From positions 186,001 to 250,000 of the forward strand of contig NZ_JANCTD010000005.1 of NCBI RefSeq assembly GCF_024297185.1: DNA of 64,000 bases, written 5' to 3'. The stretch is from Lewinella sp. JB7. Its GTDB lineage: Bacteria > Bacteroidota > Bacteroidia > Chitinophagales > Saprospiraceae. The notes beneath the pieces were generated by a model. The model was not told the origin of the DNA. It was given only the letters and a program-made list of their open reading frames with translations, and ran no database searches. Made by a program: the position numbers and the translations under genes. Below are positions 34,573-43,164 of the stretch, piece after piece. Each line of letters starts with the position of its first letter. Within the stretch, counting starts at the first letter, position 1.

Positions 34573-36609
34573 TTACCACCGCCAAATGACCTGAGTGCCC
34601 ACCTCCGTACGGGAGGTCTTGCCGGTAGCCTCCCACCCGCTGCCGAAGGTGCGTCCGTCGAAATTCCGGGTCTGGGCGACGCGGGCCTCCAGGGTGAGCT
34701 TGCGGATACCCTTGTAGCGCAACAACAGATAACTGCGGGCACCCGCATGGTAGTAAGGCGTGACGAAGGCATTGTAGGTCAGGCCGTTCTCGTACTGGTA
34801 GAAACGGACGTCGTAGCCGTCCGTATCGAAGATGGCGACCCGCGCCGAGAAGCTAAAGGGGCCAAGCGGCCGGTAGTGGATGTCCTGGTAGAGCATAATA
34901 CCCCGCTGGCGTTTCTCCGTTTCCCGGTCGGTGTAGCCGAAGTCCAGCCGACTGCGCCACTCCCAGCCGGCGGCGAAGCGGTAGCCGGCGTGGAGGCGGG
35001 CCTGAAAACGCGTACGGTCGACCACCGGATCCAGGTGGGAGCCATCACCGCCGGTCCCCTTCGTTTCGCCCCGTACTTCGAGGTAGGCGTCGAGTTTGCG
35101 TTTGACGGCGTAGGTCAGGCGCATGCGGTATTCCCGTCCGGCACTCGGCCCGTCGATGTTGAAGCGCAGCCAGCCGTGTCGCCAGAGGTCGTAGTAGGCG
35201 TTCACCCGCCACCGGTCCGCGGGGCGCAGTTCCAGTCCCAGGTACACGCCCTCCTCGTTGCGGCCGCCCCCGGTTTCCCCGAAGGGTTGGGCGCTGAGCG
35301 CCTGATAATCCCGGTCGTATCTGCGGTACACGAGCGCCACGTCGGCCCGCCGGTCGAGCCCGAGGTTGATGCCGTGAAGCATGGCTTTTCCCGCCCCCAT
35401 TGCACCCGCGACCTCGCCGAAAAACGAAAAGTTGTGGTAGCGGTAGCGGTAGTCTAGGCTCAGGTTGTGCAGGTCCGTACCCCGGAAGTAGTACAAATTG
35501 TAGGGCTGGGGCCGGGGCTGCAGGGGTTTGTTCAGGTGCTCGCCGAGGAAATTTATGCCGATACGGAGCCGGGGAAGGGGGCGCCAGGCGATGCTCCCGC
35601 CGTAGCTGGTTTGTACGATAGCATTGCGGTCCGCCCGCTCGTTCACCGTGCGGTGGTAGCCGCTGAGTCCGAGGGAGGTGATGCTGGCTGAATCGGCGGT
35701 GAGATTGGCCGTCCGGCGCCTCCGGCTCCCGAAAACCGTGGCTTCGATCTGATCGGATAGGTTCAGGGTCACGCCCGCGCCGCGCATAAAGCTGAATTCG
35801 TTGACGCTGGCGTAGGGCTGCAGGGTAGGGGCGTTCCGCGCGACGGAAGTGGTGAGGCTGCTCTTGCCGAAGCCGAAGCCCGTGTACAGGATCAGGCCCT
35901 GCCCGAAGCTGACCGCAAAATCTCCCAGAGCCACGGCCCGCACCCGCCGACCGAGATTCCGCAGGAAAAGGTGCGCCCCGTAGTAGTCGAAGCCGTAGCG
36001 GGGAGACTCGCCGGGGTCCTTCTCCGCTACCAGGCCCATGCTCAGTTGGTTGCCGTAGCGCTGGCGGTACTTGACGTAGGTACGCCAGGGATTGCCCGCG
36101 TAGGCCGGGTCAGGCGTTTCGTACCCACGAGCCGTTTCCAGTCTCCGGGAGGCCCGGAGGTAAAGCTCCCGATCGGATTCCGCGAGCATACGTGCTAGAC
36201 TGACGTTGACGTCGTCCAGACCCTTATTCACCGTCATGAAGGGCAGTACCCGGCGGATGGTTTCCAGGTCGATTCCCGGAATACTCTGCAGTTCGTAAAT
36301 GCTGATGAGGCCGCCCATCAGTTCGCGGTAGGCGAGAAAGCGGTCAATTTGCACCGGGGAAAGCAGGTAAGTGGCGGCGAGTTCCTCGGCGGTGGCCAGA
36401 TTGAGATCGAGGGGGCGCTCCCGGTAGCCTTCAAGGACGGCAAACGCCGCGTTGAAGGTGAATTCCCCTCCGTCCTCCGCCTCCTGAGCGACCACGTCTT
36501 CGATCAGTTGTTCGGTTTCGACCTGGCCGTAGAGGCTCCCGCAGGTAACGAGCAGAAGGGCGGCGGCGCGCAGGAGCAATAAAAAATCGGGTGAAGCTAG
36601 CTGCCGCAC
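34573..36609 (-). CDS. Helix-hairpin-helix protein with outer-membrane beta-barrel-like C-terminus
   Basis: GTG at 36609 is preferred because it places a membrane-like signal (PDFLLLLRAAALLLVTCGSLYGQ) at the N-terminus and avoids overlap with the upstream gene; an ATG 21 codons upstream is an alternative. The protein has about 678 residues. Two helix-hairpin-helix-like segments lie at about 50-130 (LDLNLATAEELAATYLLSPVQIDRFLAYRE and ISIYELQSIPGIDLETIRRVLPF), as in ComEA. The rest, from about 145, is strand-rich and aromatic with dyads such as YRRYDRDYQ, AYYDLWRHGWL and LHAGYRFAAGWEW, ending in W, which suggests an outer-membrane barrel. Conserved in Bacteroidota, its role is unknown. DNA contact at the outer surface or at the membrane is a possibility only. 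Confidence 0.75.
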   Translation of the reverse strand: MRQLASPDFLLLLRAAALLLVTCGSLYGQVETEQLIEDVVAQEAEDGGEFTFNAAFAVLEGYRERPLDLNLATAEELAATYLLSPVQIDRFLAYRELMGGLISIYELQSIPGIDLETIRRVLPFMTVNKGLDDVNVSLARMLAESDRELYLRASRRLETARGYETPDPAYAGNPWRTYVKYRQRYGNQLSMGLVAEKDPGESPRYGFDYYGAHLFLRNLGRRVRAVALGDFAVSFGQGLILYTGFGFGKSSLTTSVARNAPTLQPYASVNEFSFMRGAGVTLNLSDQIEATVFGSRRRRTANLTADSASITSLGLSGYHRTVNERADRNAIVQTSYGGSIAWRPLPRLRIGINFLGEHLNKPLQPRPQPYNLYYFRGTDLHNLSLDYRYRYHNFSFFGEVAGAMGAGKAMLHGINLGLDRRADVALVYRRYDRDYQALSAQPFGETGGGRNEEGVYLGLELRPADRWRVNAYYDLWRHGWLRFNIDGPSAGREYRMRLTYAVKRKLDAYLEVRGETKGTGGDGSHLDPVVDRTRFQARLHAGYRFAAGWEWRSRLDFGYTDRETEKRQRGIMLYQDIHYRPLGPFSFSARVAIFDTDGYDVRFYQYENGLTYNAFVTPYYHAGARSYLLLRYKGIRKLTLEARVAQTRNFDGRTFGSGWEATGKTSRTEVGTQVIWRW

Positions 36610-36637
36610 GAAAACTTGAAAATTTAGCTGGCAAAAT

Positions 36638-37582
36638 TTATTCCCACCCCTCCCGGATGTTGTCCATGACACCCTCGATGAGCCGGGTACGGGCCTCTAC
36701 GCTGGCCCAGGCTACGTGGGGGGTGAGCAGTAATTTGTGCCGGTCGCGCACGGTGAGGTACACGTGATCCTCCGGCAGGGGTTCCTGGGTGTACACGTCG
36801 ATCGCCGCGCCGGCAATTTCGCCTTCGTCGAGGGCCCGTACCAGATCAGCCTCCACGACGATACCTCCGCGTGCCATGTTGATTAGGTAGGCCGAGGTAC
36901 GCATTCGCTGGAGTTGCGGATAGCCGATAAGATTTCGCGTCGAGTCGGACAGCGCGCAGTGGATGCTGATGACCTCGCAGGTGGAGAGCAGTTCGTCCAG
37001 TTCCACGCGGGGGTAGGGGACGTCGTGGTCGTGGCCGCGGCTGCTGTAGTAGACGACTTCGGCGCCGTAGGCGGTCGCCAGTTCCGCTACCCGCCGGCCG
37101 ATGGTACCCATACCGATGATGCCGAAGCGGGCCCCGCCGAGTTCGTAGAAGGGATGGCGCCAGAAGGTGAAGTCCTTAGCTCTGCCGTACTCGCCTCCGT
37201 AGACCGCCTGGTTGAGGTAGATCAGGTCCATGGCTACGGCGAAGAGGGCCGTCATGGTGAGTTGAGCCACGGAATCGGTGCTGTAGCCCGAGACGTTGCG
37301 CACGGGGATGTCGCGGGCGCGGGCGGCCTCCTCATCGACGTTGTTGGTGCCGGTGGCCGCCACGCAGATCAGCCGGAGATCGGGTAAGCGTTCGATGCGC
37401 TCGGCCGTGATCTCGATCTTGTTGGTGATCAGTACCTGAGCGCCGGCGGCCCGCTCCATAAACTGCTCCGGCGTGGTGTGGGAGTAGGAGGTGAAGTGCC
37501 CCAGCGTTTCGAACTTGCGGAAGTCGGGGAGTTGATCCACCGAAGCGGCATCGAGAAATACTATTTTTGGGGCGTCTGACAT
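36638..37582 (-). CDS. D-isomer-specific 2-hydroxyacid dehydrogenase
   Basis: This 314-residue NAD-dependent enzyme has the expected Rossmann motif GIIGMGTIG (154-162) with GxGxxG at 157-162. Catalytic residues are Arg238 (INMARGG), Glu267 (YTQEPLP) and His289 (LTPHVAW). Hydroxypyruvate/glyoxylate or glycerate dehydrogenase-like activity is a possibility, but the substrate is not set by these motifs. It is on the same strand as the HhH/barrel gene, 28 bases apart when the GTG is used. No adjacent pathway gene suggests the substrate. Its start lies 75 bases from the divergent TonB receptor start. Confidence 0.95.
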   Translation of the reverse strand: MSDAPKIVFLDAASVDQLPDFRKFETLGHFTSYSHTTPEQFMERAAGAQVLITNKIEITAERIERLPDLRLICVAATGTNNVDEEAARARDIPVRNVSGYSTDSVAQLTMTALFAVAMDLIYLNQAVYGGEYGRAKDFTFWRHPFYELGGARFGIIGMGTIGRRVAELATAYGAEVVYYSSRGHDHDVPYPRVELDELLSTCEVISIHCALSDSTRNLIGYPQLQRMRTSAYLINMARGGIVVEADLVRALDEGEIAGAAIDVYTQEPLPEDHVYLTVRDRHKLLLTPHVAWASVEARTRLIEGVMDNIREGWE

Positions 37583-37657
37583 ATACGGGGCTTTGTGCCC
37601 GGTAAATTATAAAAGTCGGCCGTAAACAAACCAATCCTCCGGGTCGCTATAGTCGAT

Positions 37658-40267
37658 ATGCGTTATCAACCTCTGGTCCTTATCATCTTCGTTTCGCTGT
37701 TTGCTCATCCGCTCTTCGCCCAGGAAGCCGAGATCGTCGGCGTGGTGGTGAGTGAACAAGGCGACACCCTGGTCGGCTGTTCCGTTCAGGTGGTGGGCTC
37801 CGTGATCGGCGACGTAAGCGATGAATCCGGCCACTACCGGCTCTCCGTGCCCCCCGGCCGCATTCGCATCGTCGCCTCGTATATCGGGTACGAGAATTTC
37901 GACACTACCCTCCGGGTATCGGTCACCGACCGCGAGCTCGAACTGGACATCGTGATGAGCGAGAACTTCGTGAGTACCGGCGAGGTGATCGTGTACGGGC
38001 GTCGGGCGTCCGGCCAGGCGCAGGCTCTGCGGGTGCAACAGTCGGCCATCGCGGCCCAGACAATCATCCACTCCGAGCTTTTCAATAAGTATCCGGACGT
38101 CACCCTTGCCGAAACCGTGCAACGAATGCCCGGCGTGACCATTACCCGCAACCGCGGCGAAGGCGATCTGGTGCAGGTACGGGGCCTGCCCGAGCAGTAC
38201 ACCGCTATTTCCCTCAACGGGCAGCGCCTCCCGGCCGTCCAGCCCGAGGCCGACCGGGCGGGCAGCCTGGACATCATTCAGTCGAACCTCGTGGATGAAG
38301 TACGGGTCATCAAGGCCCGCAGTGCCGACCTCGACGCGGACGCCATCGGTGGTACGGTCGATTTCCGCATCCGACAGCCGGAGGAACGCTTCGAGGTCCT
38401 CCTGCAGGGGGGATTAGGCAGCAACTTCGGCTTCGACCAGATTCCGGGGCAGCAATCGGGCATCAGTCAGGCGGCCGCCGTGTTAAACTCCGAACTCAGC
38501 GATGAAACGGTCTACGGACTGCTGGCCGGCAGCTACTTCCGTCACGCCCGCGGGAACCGCACCCTTCGCTTCGATTACGGGGATGACGGCGTAACGGGTA
38601 CCACCATTTCCCGGGTTCGGCCAATCGATACCGACCGCGTGTCGACCAAGCGAGGCATCGTCGGGGCGGTGGAGTTGCGGCCCAGCATCTACAACCGGAT
38701 GCGGCTCAGCTATAACTATTCGGCTAACGACGACGACGTGATGGCCCGGGAGGCCAATTTTTTCCGGGAGGGCACGCCGCTGGAAAACCGCATCACCAGC
38801 AAGTGGCGCGAGGAACGACGACTGAACATGGTCGCCCTGGAGGTCGAAAATAATTTTAAGAAGCTTCAGGTCGATTACGCCCTCAGCTTCGCCAGTACTT
38901 CCGAAAGATTGGTCGATCGGCAACGGACCTTCAACGGACTGACCTTCGGCGATCCCCAACCCCTGACCGACGCCGAATTCGTAGCACTGGTTCCCACGGA
39001 CAGCCGCTTTTCCACGGACTTCCCCCGTACGTCGACCGAGCAGCAAAATCTTGATCTGGAGGAGGACATTGCCATCGGAGGGATCAACTTCACCCAGTAC
39101 ATCGACGACGGACGCACGAGCTTCCTCCGGGCCGGCGCGCGCTACCGCATCAAGGAACGGACCTACCGGGAGTTCTTTACCCGGGTCGGCGGTCGCCCCG
39201 GACAGGCGGTTGCTCCGGGGGAGTTTGCCGATCTCGACGCGGAGGGGCCGCTCGTGGAGCGCCCCGATCTGGATGCCGGCCCTAACTACTACGCCTCCGA
39301 AAAGATCGCCGCCGGTTACCTGATGTACGTGGCCAACTGGACGGCAAAATTGTCGACCTCCGTGGGGCTCCGCTACGAATACACGGATCTCGATTACACC
39401 CTGCTGCGGGACGGGAGCGCCGACAGTACCTCCTACAACGATCTCTTCCCGAGCCTGAACGTGACCTACCGCGTACGGCGCGATCGACAACTTCGCTTCG
39501 CCTACTACGAAGCCATCGCGCGCGTGCCGTATTCCACCGTCGTACCGACGGAGGCTTTCTCCGAGCGGCGGCAGACGCGCCTCGACGTATACTCCATCGG
39601 TAACGTCGACGTAAACCCCACCTACAGCCGAAACCTCGACCTTACGTACGAACGCTACGGACGCAACGACGGCCTGATCAGCGTAAGCGCCTACGCGAAA
39701 TTCCTGACCGACCCGACGATCCGGACGGCGGAGTTCGCCCTCGTCGATATGCAACCCTCACTGGGCTATTCCCTGATGAATACGGCCGACGCGCGCCTGT
39801 ACGGCCTGGAGGTCGGCTTCTACCAGAACCTGGCCTTCCTGAACCCGACGTGGCGCTACCTGAACCTCAACGGCAACCTGAACATCAACAACTACCGGTT
39901 GAAGGACGATTCCATCGAGGGCGCTACCCTGGCCCAGGCCCCCCGACGGTCGGCCAACCTCAGCGTCGTGTACAGCAACCCCAAACAACGGCTCAACCTC
40001 GTGATTGCCGGCAACTACCGCAGTTCGACGCTTGACCTGCTGCAAGATGGGCAACCCGTGTGGATCAACGCCATCATCAGTCTCGACCTGGCCGCGGACT
40101 ACGAACTGTTCCGGGGAATCTCGGCCTACCTCCGACTGAACAACGTCACCGACCACCGCGCCGAGCGGTACGTCGGTAAGCCCGACCAGGACGACTCCCT
40201 GCTGCTCGCGAAGACCCAGTACGGAGTCTGGGGCGTGGCGGGGCTGCGGTGGCGACCGGGCAGGTAA
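37658..40267 (+). CDS. TonB-dependent receptor (TIGR01782-like)
   Basis: The protein has 869 residues, with a signal peptide (about 1-21), a carboxypeptidase-regulatory-like domain (about 25-105, GVVVSEQGDTLVGCSVQVVGS), a plug (about 120-235, YPDVTLAETVQRMPGVTITRNRGEG and QVRGLPEQYTAISLNGQRLP) and a long barrel. The ETVQRMPGV and VRGLPEQYT motifs are characteristic of the group that includes sugar and oligosaccharide receptors in Proteobacteria and Bacteroidota. There is no SusD partner next to it, so it is not a standard polysaccharide locus. It precedes dnaN on the same strand with a 147-base gap; a functional link is not expected. Confidence 0.93.
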   Translation: MRYQPLVLIIFVSLFAHPLFAQEAEIVGVVVSEQGDTLVGCSVQVVGSVIGDVSDESGHYRLSVPPGRIRIVASYIGYENFDTTLRVSVTDRELELDIVMSENFVSTGEVIVYGRRASGQAQALRVQQSAIAAQTIIHSELFNKYPDVTLAETVQRMPGVTITRNRGEGDLVQVRGLPEQYTAISLNGQRLPAVQPEADRAGSLDIIQSNLVDEVRVIKARSADLDADAIGGTVDFRIRQPEERFEVLLQGGLGSNFGFDQIPGQQSGISQAAAVLNSELSDETVYGLLAGSYFRHARGNRTLRFDYGDDGVTGTTISRVRPIDTDRVSTKRGIVGAVELRPSIYNRMRLSYNYSANDDDVMAREANFFREGTPLENRITSKWREERRLNMVALEVENNFKKLQVDYALSFASTSERLVDRQRTFNGLTFGDPQPLTDAEFVALVPTDSRFSTDFPRTSTEQQNLDLEEDIAIGGINFTQYIDDGRTSFLRAGARYRIKERTYREFFTRVGGRPGQAVAPGEFADLDAEGPLVERPDLDAGPNYYASEKIAAGYLMYVANWTAKLSTSVGLRYEYTDLDYTLLRDGSADSTSYNDLFPSLNVTYRVRRDRQLRFAYYEAIARVPYSTVVPTEAFSERRQTRLDVYSIGNVDVNPTYSRNLDLTYERYGRNDGLISVSAYAKFLTDPTIRTAEFALVDMQPSLGYSLMNTADARLYGLEVGFYQNLAFLNPTWRYLNLNGNLNINNYRLKDDSIEGATLAQAPRRSANLSVVYSNPKQRLNLVIAGNYRSSTLDLLQDGQPVWINAIISLDLAADYELFRGISAYLRLNNVTDHRAERYVGKPDQDDSLLLAKTQYGVWGVAGLRWRPGR

Positions 40268-40388
40268 ACGGTCACGTCGCCCAGGCGATGACGTTGGGTA
40301 GCCGGGGCGGCCGGACGGCCGAAAGCACCGCCGCACGGTCAAATTGCAAATGCTAGATCGTAAACCGTAAATTGTAAATTCTTCTGGG

Positions 40389-40397
40389 TAAGTTTGC
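40389..40397 (+). promoter_or_regulatory. Bacteroidota-type -7 box (TAAGTTTGC) before dnaN
   Basis: The nonamer matches TAnnTTTGY exactly and ends 17 bases before the dnaN start. The preceding segment (40340-40388) is unusually AT-rich for the window and contains AAATTG and AATTG, which could supply a -33 element, although the spacing is not exact. Confidence 0.55.
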
Positions 40398-40414
40398 CCA
40401 AAGCCACGACCTCT

Positions 40415-41533
40415 ATGAAATTTTCCGTTTCCAGTTCCGATCTGCAGAAGAAATTACAACTCGCCGGGGGGGCGATCGCCTCGAATCCGGTACTGCCGAT
40501 CCTGGAAGATTTTTTGTTCACCATTGAAGGAAAGACGCTGCACATCGCGGCTACCGATCTGGAAACCAGCGTCGTAACCAGCCTCGAAGTGAACGCCGAC
40601 GGCGACGGGCAGGTAGCCGTGCCCGCGCGCATCCTCATCGATACCCTGAAGGCACTACCGCAGCAACCCATCACCTTCGACGTAAACGAGGACAACTACG
40701 GAATTTCCATCACCAGCGCGTACGGAAAGTACAAGCTGGCCGGTGAACCCGGGGGCGATTACCCCAACATCCCCACTCCGAGCGACGCCGACGAAATCAG
40801 CGTGACGGCCATGAGTTTGGTGGAAGGCATCAATAAGACCCTCTTCGCCACCTCCACCGATGAACTGCGTCCCGCCATGACCGGCGTGTTCTTCCAGGTC
40901 GATTTCTCGAAACTGACCATGGTGGCTACCGACGCCCACAAGCTCGTCAAGTACAGCCTGAGTGACCTGAACGGCGAGATCACCAGCAGTTTCATCATTC
41001 CTAAAAAAGCACTGAATCTGCTCAAGGGTGCCCTGCCGCACTCCGACGTAGCCGTCAGCATCAGTTTCGATAAAGCCAACGCCTTTTTCGAATACGGCGA
41101 TACCAAGATGGCCTGCCGCCTCATCGACGCGCGCTATCCGGACTACAATGCCGTCATCCCCGTCGATAATCCCAATGTACTCCTGGTCAATCGTGCCGAC
41201 TTTCAGAACAGCCTGAAGCGGATCGTTATTTACGCCAATAAGACCACCAACCAGGTTATCCTGAACATTGCCGACGGTAGCCTGACGGTGAGCGCGCAGG
41301 ATCTGGACTTCAGTAACGAAGCAACGGAGCAGCTCAGCTGTTCTTACGACGGTACCCCCCTGCAAATCGGCTTCAACGCCAAGTTCCTGGTCGAAATGCT
41401 CGGCGTGCTGGAGGGCGAGGAAGTCCGCCTGGAAATGTCTACCGCGACCCGGGCGGGCATCCTGGTTCCCACCGAACAGGCCGGAGGCGTGGACATTATG
41501 ATGCTGGTCATGCCGGTGATGCTGAGCAACTAG
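40415..41533 (+). CDS. dnaN: DNA polymerase III beta subunit (sliding clamp)
   Basis: This protein of 372 residues forms the ring-shaped dimer that tethers DNA polymerase III to the template. The ATG at 40415 (MKFSVSSSDLQKKLQLAGG) gives the family's usual start; a TTG upstream was rejected. The signatures NPVLPILEDFL (about 27-37), TGVFFQ (about 161-166), and the C-terminal VEMLGVLEGEEVRLEM and MLVMPVMLSN ending are typical of the three-domain clamp. No dnaA, recF or gyrB is near, so this is not the classical replication-origin cluster. An M16-like gene follows 63 bases downstream. Confidence 0.98.
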   Translation: MKFSVSSSDLQKKLQLAGGAIASNPVLPILEDFLFTIEGKTLHIAATDLETSVVTSLEVNADGDGQVAVPARILIDTLKALPQQPITFDVNEDNYGISITSAYGKYKLAGEPGGDYPNIPTPSDADEISVTAMSLVEGINKTLFATSTDELRPAMTGVFFQVDFSKLTMVATDAHKLVKYSLSDLNGEITSSFIIPKKALNLLKGALPHSDVAVSISFDKANAFFEYGDTKMACRLIDARYPDYNAVIPVDNPNVLLVNRADFQNSLKRIVIYANKTTNQVILNIADGSLTVSAQDLDFSNEATEQLSCSYDGTPLQIGFNAKFLVEMLGVLEGEEVRLEMSTATRAGILVPTEQAGGVDIMMLVMPVMLSN

Positions 41534-41596
41534 CACCGGCCCGATCCGCCGTGCGTTTAAACTACCGGGGGTGGTAGTAGTTTTCAGCTGTAGCCC

Positions 41597-42892
41597 ATGA
41601 CCCGACATACCATCACCAACCGCGCCGCCCCCCTCATCCACACCCCACGGGTGCCGGCCCTGCCGCCCGCACGGGAGTGGACCCTCTCCAACGGCCTGCG
41701 CGTCGTTGCCGTGGAGGTAGAACAGGCACCCATCTTAGCGGTGGAAATGATCTGGCGCGCGGGGCGCCCGTACGAGGCACAGCGTCTCGTTGCCGGTACG
41801 ACCAATGCTCTGCTCACGGAAGGCAGTAAAAATTACCGGGCCGCGGAACTGGAACGGTACTTCGAGCAGTACGGCACCGCCCTGCAGACGCCCGAGGATA
41901 TGGACACGGCTAACCTATCGGTCCACACCATCCTCCGACACGCCCCCCGCCTCCTACCGGTAATGACCGAGGTTATCGCCCAGCCTTCCTTCGCGCCCCG
42001 CGAATTCAAACGTTACCTCAAACGCAGTCGCCAGCAATTGCGGGAAGATCTGCAGGATCCCGACACTTTCGCCTACCGCCTGCTGTCCGAGGCGGCCTTC
42101 GGACCGGATAACCCCTACGGCTACGGCGGCGATCGGGAAGACTACGATGCCCTCACGCTCGAACAAGTGCGGGATCATTACCGGAAGTACTACGGTGCCG
42201 CCAACGCTACCCTGCGCGTGGTCGGTAAACTGAACAGCGAGGTGGAAAACTTGCTCGAAACAACCTTCGGCCAGCTCCCCGCCGGCCAACCGGCCCCCGC
42301 GCCCCACTACCGGATACCGGAGGCTGCCCCGCGACTACTGCAACACCACCGGCCACGGGCCCAGCAGACGATGATTCGTCGGGGCCGTCGGGGCTTTCGG
42401 ATCACCGACCCCGATTATCCCGGCCTCTGCGTCTTGGAAACGATACTGGGGGGCTACTACGGCAGCCGACTCATGAGGAACATCCGGGAGGAAAAGGGCT
42501 ACACTTACGGCATCGATACCGATCTGGACATCTACCGCTTCGACGGCACCTTCGGCATCTCGGCCGACGTGGCCAACGAAAACGTTGCCGAGGTGCGCCG
42601 GGAGATCCTCACCGAAATGGACAAACTCCGCCAGGACCTGGTCCCAGCTGACGAACTCGACATGGTGCGCGCTTACCTCATCGGCGGCTTAGTCATGGAT
42701 CTCGACGGCCCCCTCGCCGTAAGCAGCCGCTATCGCTCCGCCATCATCAAGGGCTACGACGCCACCGAACACCTCCGCCGGCTCGATGAGACCATCCGCA
42801 ACATCTCCGCCGAAGAAGTCCGCGACCTTGCCCAGCGCTACCTGCGCCCCGAACAGGACTATGAAGTCATCGTCGGAGGTGCCATCCTTTAG
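41597..42892 (+). CDS. M16 (insulinase-like) family protein lacking the zinc-binding motif
   Basis: The protein has 431 residues and the two-domain M16 fold. The start of the first domain, WTLSNGLRVVAVEVEQAPILAVEMIWRAGRPYE, is typical, but the place where active members carry HxxEH reads GTTNALLTEGSKNY, so the zinc ligands and the catalytic Glu are missing. The second half has the family's conserved RNIREEKGYTYGIDTDLD and SSRYRSAIIKGYD. Inactive M16 subunits normally work with an active partner encoded nearby, such as the alpha and beta subunits of processing peptidases. No partner is in the window. The gene follows dnaN, and then a repeat tract separates it from the convergent sulfatase gene. 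Confidence 0.88.
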   Translation: MTRHTITNRAAPLIHTPRVPALPPAREWTLSNGLRVVAVEVEQAPILAVEMIWRAGRPYEAQRLVAGTTNALLTEGSKNYRAAELERYFEQYGTALQTPEDMDTANLSVHTILRHAPRLLPVMTEVIAQPSFAPREFKRYLKRSRQQLREDLQDPDTFAYRLLSEAAFGPDNPYGYGGDREDYDALTLEQVRDHYRKYYGAANATLRVVGKLNSEVENLLETTFGQLPAGQPAPAPHYRIPEAAPRLLQHHRPRAQQTMIRRGRRGFRITDPDYPGLCVLETILGGYYGSRLMRNIREEKGYTYGIDTDLDIYRFDGTFGISADVANENVAEVRREILTEMDKLRQDLVPADELDMVRAYLIGGLVMDLDGPLAVSSRYRSAIIKGYDATEHLRRLDETIRNISAEEVRDLAQRYLRPEQDYEVIVGGAIL

Positions 42893-43160
42893 CCCCCCCC
42901 ACTACCATACTACCCAACTACCACCTACCCAATCACCACCTACCATACTACCCAGTTACCACCTGCCCAATCACCATATTACCCCACTACCATACTACCA
43001 TACTACCCCACTACCATACTACCCCACTACCATACTACCCCACTACCATACTACCCCATTACCATACTACCCCACTACCATACTACCCCACTACCATACT
43101 ACCCCACTACCACTCCCGACTAACGAACTAAAGTACTCCCCCCCTAAAGTACTACCCCCC
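42893..43160. repeat. 16-bp tandem repeat tract between convergent genes
   Basis: Units of CTACCCCACTACCATA repeat with a period of 16 bases, with the best-conserved core at 42981-43113 and degenerate copies around it (for example ACCACCTACC). On the minus strand the tract is a series of GGGG runs separated by TAGTATGGTAGT. Runs of C at 42892-42900 and 43150-43160 border it. The tract fills the space between the M16-like and sulfatase genes. A frame through it exists but is compositionally repetitive and is not considered a gene. Confidence 0.88.
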
Positions 43161-43164
43161 CCCT

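Noticed and set aside
38483-39754. Minus-strand frame of about 423 codons opposite the TonB receptor
   Set aside because: The receptor on the plus strand has full domain evidence; the antisense frame has none.
40415-42892. Chromosomal replication origin next to dnaN
   Set aside because: No dnaA, recF or gyrB neighbour and no cluster of DnaA-box-like sequences was seen; dnaN alone is common away from the origin in this phylum.
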